64,000 nt of DNA, from NCBI GenBank assembly GCA_033032175.1, contig CM065328.1:8866690-8930689 (forward strand). Reading direction: 5' to 3'. A program made the position numbers and the translations under genes. Below the pieces are notes generated by a model, which had not been told where the DNA came from, made no database searches, and saw nothing but the letters and a program-made list of their open reading frames with translations. This stretch comes from Saturnia japonica (taxonomy: Eukaryota > Arthropoda > Insecta > Lepidoptera > Saturniidae). Below are positions 57,484 through 64,000 of the stretch, one piece after another (within the stretch, counting starts at the first letter, position 1; the number at the start of each line of letters is the position of its first letter).

Positions 57484-57589
57484 AATTTCAAAAATTTATT
57501 ATTATAAGCTGTTGTCGTTATTCTGCTATTGGGTAATTTACTGACACCATAGAGAACGACAGCGTAATGAAATGAATAATCCATACTAA
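57186..57589. other. Intergenic DNA with (AG)n microsatellite
   Basis: An (AG)n run of about 29 bases sits at 57452-57480. No gene or other repeat was recognised in 57186-57589. Confidence 0.6.
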
Positions 57590-57860
57590 TATTATAAATG
57601 CGAAAGTAACCCTGTCTGTCCTGTCTGTTGCATTTCACGCCCTGAAATAGACGATGAAGGTTTGTACGAAGAACGCATCAAACCAAATTTCATGAATTTT
57701 GATATAGAGATATATTGGACCTTAAAGAAAGACATTGGCTTACCTTATGTCCTGAAAATAAAACTTAAAGAGGTGAAATAGGGGATGAAAGATTGTATGA
57801 AGAACTTACTATTTCTAAATTTAGGGATATGAAAATTCATATTTATGCTTTTAGGAAGAA
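57590..57860 (-). repeat. Dispersed repeat R5, inverted copy
   Basis: Read on the minus strand it ends 'ggttactttcgcatttataa' and 'tattagtatggat', and its body contains 'cttcatacaatctttcatcc' and 'cctattt'. This matches the order at 25220-25420 and 48210-48562. Confidence 0.6.
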
Positions 57861-57928
57861 ATAACAGTGTTCCGTGTTTTAAAAAATAAGGGTGATTTAC
57901 AATACACATAGACTGCACCCCTTGATAC

Positions 57929-58870
57929 TAAGAAAAATGTTCCTGAGACATAAGCTTACATTATACAAGACATATGTCCGTCCTATCATGACATATAAGC
58001 TGCGCTACATTCGCTCATACGTCAAAGATCAACATTAATAAATTCCAAATCCTCTAAACCCGATTCTTACGCGATCGTGCTTCGACACTGCTTTGAATTA
58101 CGTGAATCTGTTAGTGAAAGCTGCCGCGACTTAAACCCCAAAACCGAACATCCCCCGCGAACAACTCCGGCCGCGAATATCTTCACCGACCCCGTTTATA
58201 AGATCGAGGAAATAAACAAATACTACTCCACTGTCTCTCCAAACAAAGCGTTCTCGCACCCACGCCCGCGAAACCACCGTTCCCTCAGCAGGGGATGGGC
58301 GGCTAATTTCGCTCCCGCAAACCCGTCACGTCCTCCCTCTCTTACGTCAACTCAAGCCTAGGTCCGTTCCCTCGGTGTAGAACCCTTGAGTCATGCAGCC
58401 GCTCACGCGATACTGGTGACACTGCACTTGCAATCACGTAGCTACCCACACACATAATTACACACAATATGTACATACATACGTGCACACCACATAAGTA
58501 CATAGATCCTGTAAGGGACCTTTTTTTCTTCTTTTTTTACGATAGTTACTTTCGATCATGTTTCCAGGATTCTAAATACATATACACATGTACATTCCTT
58601 TCTCCTAGAGACAGGGAAATGTTATATGTTTGTGTTAGTTTAGCTCAAATTTTCTATAGATAGGTAATTAGTCAGTTCGCGACCTTTTCACAATCGCGGT
58701 AACAGCCCAAGCCGACGTCCGGCCACTTTGGCACCTTTGTGCGTGTGTTGCTCACGCTTTCGCGGCTGAATGCCTTAAGCGTTCGCCTCCAAGCCTGGTG
58801 AAGCTGTCAAAGCCATCAGTGGCTCTATTTCTTTAGGGCCACTTAGGCTAACAGTATAGTCACTGAGAAA
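57929..58870 (+). pseudogene. Jockey-family 5'-truncated copy with ORF2 tail
   Basis: Starts in the region matching ORF2 at 45198 ('gacataagcttacattatac', 'gtccgtcctatcatgacata') with an internal deletion. It continues with the C-terminal coding tail at 58130-58361 ('NIFTDPVYKIEEINKYYSTV', 'HPRPRNHRSLSRG'), stopping at the same place as ORF2. The 3' UTR follows to 58870. Frame breaks before 58077 show it is dead. It is more diverged than the 47460 copy. Confidence 0.8.
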
Positions 58871-59702
58871 GAAAAAAAACAACTATAATTTTCTTTTGAT
58901 TTATCGTATTCAGAGATTAGTCAGTGTATATACAGTAATATAGCGGGGTGGTAGGGATCGTGACCATCATACACATAGTGTTAAACACATGTATGATTTT
59001 CTTTTGATTTGTCGTGTTCCGAGGTCAGTCCGTGTATATCTATACTATTAATAATTTAGTATAGCGGACGAGTTTTTTTATTTGTTTGTTTAAACATGGT
59101 AATCTCTGGACAACGGGTAGCAGTTGGATTCGAAAAATTCTTTTTGTATATGATAGCGAGATTCACGAAGAATAGTATAGGCTATCTGGAACTAAGCTAA
59201 ACCTCTCAGCTAGCCTTAAATATTGATTTTTGTTTAAGTAAGTCGAAGTGAAAGTGTTCCCGAACTGCTTTATCCGCATGCGCTGGCGTAATGGTTAGTG
59301 ATACGTAAATATAATATTCTATAAAAATATTGTTCTTTAGTATATCTAACAAAAGTCTCCGGTAACATATGCCTATTTCTTAATAGCATAAGCCACAATA
59401 AGGTATTTTGCGTGTTTTTATGTTGAAGATTAAAAATTATTTTGAGCTTTATTTTTAGGCTTATTATATTAATCCTTACGAACCAAAGTTATTTCATCAT
59501 AAAGACAATTAAAAAATTTCGTTTTATAGTATGTAATTAGGACACATAGTTTAGGAGAAAATGAAACATTAAAATACATAATTTGTACTTGCGAGAAGTG
59601 ATAACAATTATGATTACACGGGTCCGTCGCGTTGGCGGCGCGGTATTTGTTGGATAAAAACTCGGGTGAAACCGAGGGGCACAGCTAGTCATAAAATAAA
59701 AA
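58871..59702. other. Intergenic DNA with a short direct duplication
   Basis: 58889-58945 and 58994-59040 are direct repeats ('ttttcttttgatttatcgta...gtgtatat'). 59630-59690 has the repeat end 'cgggtgaaaccgaggggcac'. No gene. Confidence 0.5.
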
Positions 59703-62583
59703 TCATGAAGCTAACAGAGAATAAATTTTTATTTTAAACTGAGAAGGTGAATTGGCGAATATATCAATGGTGTCATCTTTTTTAACCAGCTCGTTATATT
59801 GACGTGATAATCTAGCAACTATTGAGTAGTGTCCAAGATTGGTTCTAAAGCATTTATGACAAAATAAAGGCACTGGATTTCTAGGTAACCTAAGAGGTAC
59901 ATTAATGTTAAATTTCTCCAAAAGTTCTGAATCGTCAATGAGGTTATTAAAAAGTTTATATAAATAAATCATGTTAAGCAAAATCCGTCTGTTATTTAAA
60001 GATATAAGTTTAATATCTTTTAATCTGTCATAATATGGAGCGAATTTCTTAGTGTCTGGTAAGGAAACCATAGTGAATCGCCTTTGAATACTTTCAATGC
60101 GGTTTATATATGTTTGATAGTGAGGCCACCATATAGTACAACAATACTCAAGCTGGCTTCTAACATATGCACAGTACAAAAGTTTTTTAATATATGGGTT
60201 GTTGAAAAGCTTACTATTTCTGAACACAAACCCTAACATTTTGCGTGCAGATATACAAATGTTATTTATGTGGAAGTCAAACTTTAGGTGAGTATCAAAG
60301 AAGACTCCAAGGTCTCTAATCCAAGTAATCTCTTGTATTGGAACTTTATTAATGTAATACGTTGACGGGATTAGTTCTCTCTTTCTGCTAAACTTTATAT
60401 GATTACATTTATTTATGTTTAAAGACATAAAGTTAACCTCACACCATACAAGTAGTCTATTTAAATCAGATTGCAATTTGTTAACATCATTTATGTTATG
60501 AATTCTACGTGCAATCTTAAGGTCATCCGCAAACATAAAACAAGAAGAATTAACAAAACATTGAGACACATCATTGATATATATATTGAACAAAAGAGGT
60601 CCAAATATTGACCCTTGTGGGACACCAGATAGTATTTTAAATGGTTCAGATTGATATCCCTCGACAATAACGACTGATTGGTATTGGATTTTTTAAGTAA
60701 GAAGAAAGCCATTGTAATAATATTCCACCAATACCATAACTTGACATTTTTTTTATTAGGATACTATGATTAACTGTATCAAAGGCTTTCGAGAAATCAG
60801 TATAAATAGCATCTACCTGTACCGCCGAATCCACAGACTCTGCTAAATATGCTATATAGTTCGTAAGATTAGTATTAGTAGATCTACCAGTCAGAAAGCC
60901 ATGTTGGTGAGGAGTAATGTAGGGTCTGATATGTCTACTTATATGGGGATATACTAACTTTTCAAATACTTTGGCCAGTACGGATAAAATGGAGATAGGT
61001 CTGTAATTTACAATACAACAGGAATCACCCTTTTTAAAAATAGGCAATAAATTGGCTCTTTTCCATGTAAAGGGAAATGTACCAGTATTAATTGACTTAT
61101 TATAAATCTTTGTCAAAGGAAAACTAAGTGATTTAGCACAGTTCTTTATAAATATAGAAGACAGAGTGTCAGGACCTGCCCCCTTATGTATGTTAACTTT
61201 ATTTAAAGCCGTGTAAACTTCATCATGTGTAAAAGAAATATTGCAAATAGAAGTATATTGGATAGAAGAAGCAGTTTGGATTTCGTTTGATGAAGAGTTA
61301 TTGTAAGAAGATAAGGAAACATCTGCATTTGATAAAGACGAGAAATGTTTAGAAAATAGATTACATATATCTGAGCCAAGGAAAGCAGTTTCAGCTCCTA
61401 GACTCATAGAGCTTGGGTAATTACCTGTTCTTTTTCGCATATTTTTTATATAAGTCCAGAATAATTTTGGATTTTTTGATAAATTCATCTCCACTTGTTC
61501 AATATAGGATTTAAAGTTGGATCTCATAAGTTTGTCACTTTCGGCTCTTAGAAAATCAAACTTTAACTTGTCGAGTGGATTATTAAACTTTTTGATTTTC
61601 AATCTTAATTTATTTTTCTTATTTAATAATGATATAATACGACGATAAAACCAAATAGGATATCGTTTGCTAGTATAGCTAGTTTTTGGGGCGTGTTTTT
61701 CAATTATTTCATACAATATTTTATAGAAGTTATCAACCATGTCGTTTACATCGAGAGAATGAGAAAACACTTCCGTCCATGCAATATTATATAATTCAGA
61801 ATTAATTTTGTTGTAGTCAGCTTTAAAGAAGTTGGGACGAGCCGTGCTTTTGGGCAGAAGATTAATAGTTTTGTATTTATAAAAAGTAATAACCAGTGGA
61901 GGATGATGTGTATCAATATTTGTTATGGGGTAACTACAACGATTGACAGTAACAGATGGTATATTGGAAAGTATTAAGTCTAAAATTTTATTGTTGTGAT
62001 TTAATATGTCATTAAATTGAATAAGGTCATTCTCTGCAATGAAATCAATTAACGATACAGCCAAACTATTATTGCTATGAACACATAGGCTAGTGTCTAA
62101 ATGTGACCAGTTAATTTCACTTAAATTAAAATCACCAAGAATTATAATTTTAGAATTATTTTCCAAAACTTTATTTGCATTGGTTAGGAAAGACTCAAGA
62201 ATTATGTGGCTAACGGGAGGTGGAATATAGACTGCACATATGACTAGTTGTTCACGTCGTGCATTTATTGTAACTTGTAGTTTGACCCATAAATCTTCGC
62301 AATGACTTTCCCATTCAGGTAACCGACTTGGACATAATAAATTTGAAACTGCTATTAAAACTCCACCGCCTTCTTTCATATTATGAAATCCGCTGGACAA
62401 TCTATCACGTCTGTAAATTGTGTATCTATTATCAAAGATCTCACCATCAAAAACGCTACTATTCAACCAAGTCTCTGTAAAAACATAAATATCAAAGTCA
62501 TGATTTAGGATATTAAGGTTAACTTCATGAGTTTTACTACGGAGACCTCTAACATTCTGGTAATATATTTTTAAATCATCGAA
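59703..62583 (-). pseudogene. CR1-like LINE ORF2: APE endonuclease - reverse transcriptase, one frameshift
   Basis: The minus-strand frame opens at about 62583 ('DDLKIYYQNVRGLRSKTHEV', no ATG seen after the preceding stop) and runs to about 60675. There a frame break occurs, and it resumes to the stop at 59703. Endonuclease motifs: 'YQNVRGL', 'FTETWLN', 'MKEGGGVLIAVSN', 'IIILGDFNLSEINW' and 'IDTHHPPLVI'. RT motifs: 'KGAGPDTLSSIFIKNCA', 'NYRPISILSVLAKVFEKLV', 'IYTDFSKAFDTVNHSILI', 'GVPQGSIFGPLLFNIYINDV' (new frame) and 'FMFADDLKI' (catalytic Asp pair). The C-terminal tail includes 'RSQLEYCCTIWWPHY' and 'SIQRRFTM'. All catalytic residues seem present; only the frame break and the unclear start argue against activity. 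Confidence 0.85.
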
Positions 62584-62658
62584 TGTGAATAATTATAAAT
62601 CAAATAAAATGCAAATTTAAACAAGCAAAAAATTACGTGAAAATTCAGAATTAGATTA

Positions 62659-63756
62659 CTACAATCTTTCAAGTGTCTCTTTATCACGGATTAGGATGTG
62701 TTCAGATGTATCGGTTTTTCGGAGAAATATGCGTCCATTTTTTATCCAAACAAATTTGTAACCATTAACTGTAGCTTTTATTCTAGTCTCAGCATGGAGA
62801 GCCTTCATACTAGGTGTTAAATGATCAACTACGTATATAGGTTTTTTTTCACCTCCAATGCCTATATGTCCAGAGTTAAGTTTGTCTTTTGGATTCGATT
62901 TATTAAATTTAATAACACCAGCCATGAAAGCATCTCGAATACGAGGGCTAGAAAAATTAACAACGACAGAGCGGGGCCTGGTATTAGAAGTATTAATCTT
63001 CGCAATACGAGTACAACGATTTATGTTTTCTTCTTTAATATTGCTAGAAGTTGCTCTACTAATTTGAATAACTGTATTGACAAGATTTTCTGATTTAAAC
63101 TCCGGTATACAGTGAATTTCAACGCTATTGGCACGATTGTATTGTTCCATAGCAGTAAGACGTTTTTGTAAGTCATTAACAGTTTCCTTTAATTTTATAT
63201 TTTCGTCCTGAATATTCTCCATCAGACTAATCTTTAATGTGATATCATTTTTGAGGTCTTCATATTGTTTATTGATAAATACCATAGATTCATTTATGTT
63301 GTTAATTTCACTAAATAAGTCCTTGGTTTTGTTGATAACTGTGTCTAATATTTTCTTTTCAATATGTTGTAATTCAGATTTAATAATTTTTCTTATATCA
63401 TCTAATGTAATTTGTGGTGTTAAAACAGAAGTACTAGTACTTTTCTTGTGAACTGAGTTAATAGGTGAAATATACTCATCAAGATTAATAGATGTATTAT
63501 TGTCTTGAGTGTTTTGTGAGAAACATCTGTCGGGAGTAATCACATTTCCAGTTTTAGGTTGCTTGCTACTGCAAGCTGTACATATCCACTTACTTTTATA
63601 ATCAGGTTTAATGTCTGTGTACTTATTTTTGCCGGTAATCACACATTCAAAATGATAGAATAGAGAACATTTTATACATTTCATAATTTCGTTGTTAGTA
63701 ATATTGTATGAACAAGCCGCACAGTAAGAAACATTTTTGGATCTTGTTTTAGACAT
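62659..63756 (-). CDS. CR1-like LINE ORF1: PHD finger + FP_C-like domain, 365 aa
   Basis: The minus-strand ATG at 63756 ('MSKTRSKNVSYCAACSYNIT') is chosen over an upstream TTG that would add 20 codons. Residues 10-60 form a PHD-like zinc finger with Cys pairs and His-Cys ('CAAC', 'CIKC', 'HFEC', 'CTAC'). A long coiled coil follows (~120-215, 'KDLFSEINNINESMVFINKQ', 'LKETVNDLQKRLTAMEQ'). Then comes a nucleic-acid-binding domain like the C-terminal FP domain ('SVEIHCIPEFKSENLVNTV', 'RPRSVVVNFSSPRIRDAFM', 'IYVVDHLTPSMKALHAETR', 'YKFVWIKNGRIFLRK'). It is intact. ORF1 of this kind is usual for CR1-group LINEs of Lepidoptera and should bind the element RNA. ORF2 starts about 75 bases downstream. 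Confidence 0.82.
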   Translation of the reverse strand: MSKTRSKNVSYCAACSYNITNNEIMKCIKCSLFYHFECVITGKNKYTDIKPDYKSKWICTACSSKQPKTGNVITPDRCFSQNTQDNNTSINLDEYISPINSVHKKSTSTSVLTPQITLDDIRKIIKSELQHIEKKILDTVINKTKDLFSEINNINESMVFINKQYEDLKNDITLKISLMENIQDENIKLKETVNDLQKRLTAMEQYNRANSVEIHCIPEFKSENLVNTVIQISRATSSNIKEENINRCTRIAKINTSNTRPRSVVVNFSSPRIRDAFMAGVIKFNKSNPKDKLNSGHIGIGGEKKPIYVVDHLTPSMKALHAETRIKATVNGYKFVWIKNGRIFLRKTDTSEHILIRDKETLERL

Positions 63757-64000
63757 TTTATTGTGGTTTTCTTCGTTATCGTACAAGACATATATTATAC
63801 GAGTTTTTGGCAGCAAAGCAGATATAATAATATGAACTGAATATGTGTGAATATGTGTATTTTGAAACGATTAGAATAAGAATATAGCTAGTTGTAAGTT
63901 TACATGTATAAATTTCACTAGTTGTAAGGATGAACCATGCCAGACTCGGAACATCTGGCATGGTGACTCATGGTACTGCCGAGAGCGCGCACACAGGGCG
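63757..64000 (-). other. 5' UTR of the CR1-like LINE and window edge
   Basis: AT-rich to about 63930, then 'catgccagactcggaacatc' with a partly inverted echo 'atgttccgagtctggcatgg' at 63927-63961. The element start is not fixed. Confidence 0.4.

Overview
The window is animal nuclear DNA, almost certainly from a moth or butterfly (Lepidoptera). The evidence is AT-rich intergenic DNA, split genes with GT..AG introns, a cluster of UDP-glycosyltransferase genes of lepidopteran UGT33 type, and a dense load of insect transposable elements (Jockey and CR1-like LINEs, BEL/Pao, Ty3/gypsy, copia, Harbinger, mariner, tRNA-derived SINEs). This assignment rests on recognised protein families; no search was run.

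Host genes. Three apparently intact four-exon UGT genes occupy 10.6-37.8 kb. UGT-A (10647-13350, minus, 519 aa) and UGT-B (17951-22917, minus, 519 aa) are in tandem. UGT-C (35205-37777, plus, 517 aa) points the other way, so B and C are divergent. All three share intron positions and phases (0, 1, 2), an N-terminal signal peptide, the UGT signature in exon 3 and a C-terminal membrane anchor in exon 4. They are expected to be ER-membrane enzymes that transfer sugar to small lipophilic compounds. A frameshifted piece of UGT-C exon 1 lies at 26986-27210.

Between UGT-B and UGT-C, a block of about 2 kb (25215-27210) holding the UGT-C upstream region and first 225 coding bases recurs almost unchanged at 33431-35428. 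The 6.2 kb between the copies is a BEL/Pao element on the minus strand: one LTR, a primer-binding site and one long reading frame with a single internal stop. It is cut off inside the end of its integrase. This is either a recent rearrangement or two haplotypes joined in the assembly.

Transposon regions. 0-9.5 kb: BEL gag remnant, SINEs, LINE tails, an isolated Jockey 5' UTR fused to an opposed LINE fragment, a Harbinger element with an intron-containing Myb/SANT-like gene and a HARBI1-like transposase, and a 5' LINE fragment. 40-46.3 kb: a near full-length Jockey-clade LINE with duplicated 5' monomer, ORF1 (one frameshift), an intact 967-aa ORF2 and a poly(A) tail; 3' fragments of the same family lie near 1.0, 47.6 and 58.4 kb. 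46.9-57 kb: Pif1-like helicase fragment, a dead mariner with terminal inverted repeats, a Tc1/mariner-like transposase split by a gypsy element that itself holds a copia gag, and a second decayed BEL. 59.7-63.8 kb: a CR1-like LINE with a PHD-finger/FP_C ORF1 and an APE-RT ORF2 carrying one frameshift.

I found no CRISPR array, operon, rRNA or true tRNA gene, and no clearly new biological system. The most notable signals are the duplicated block around the BEL element, a GC-rich stretch of UGT exon 4 that is nearly identical at synonymous sites among diverged paralogues, and a stop-free in-frame intron in UGT-C.
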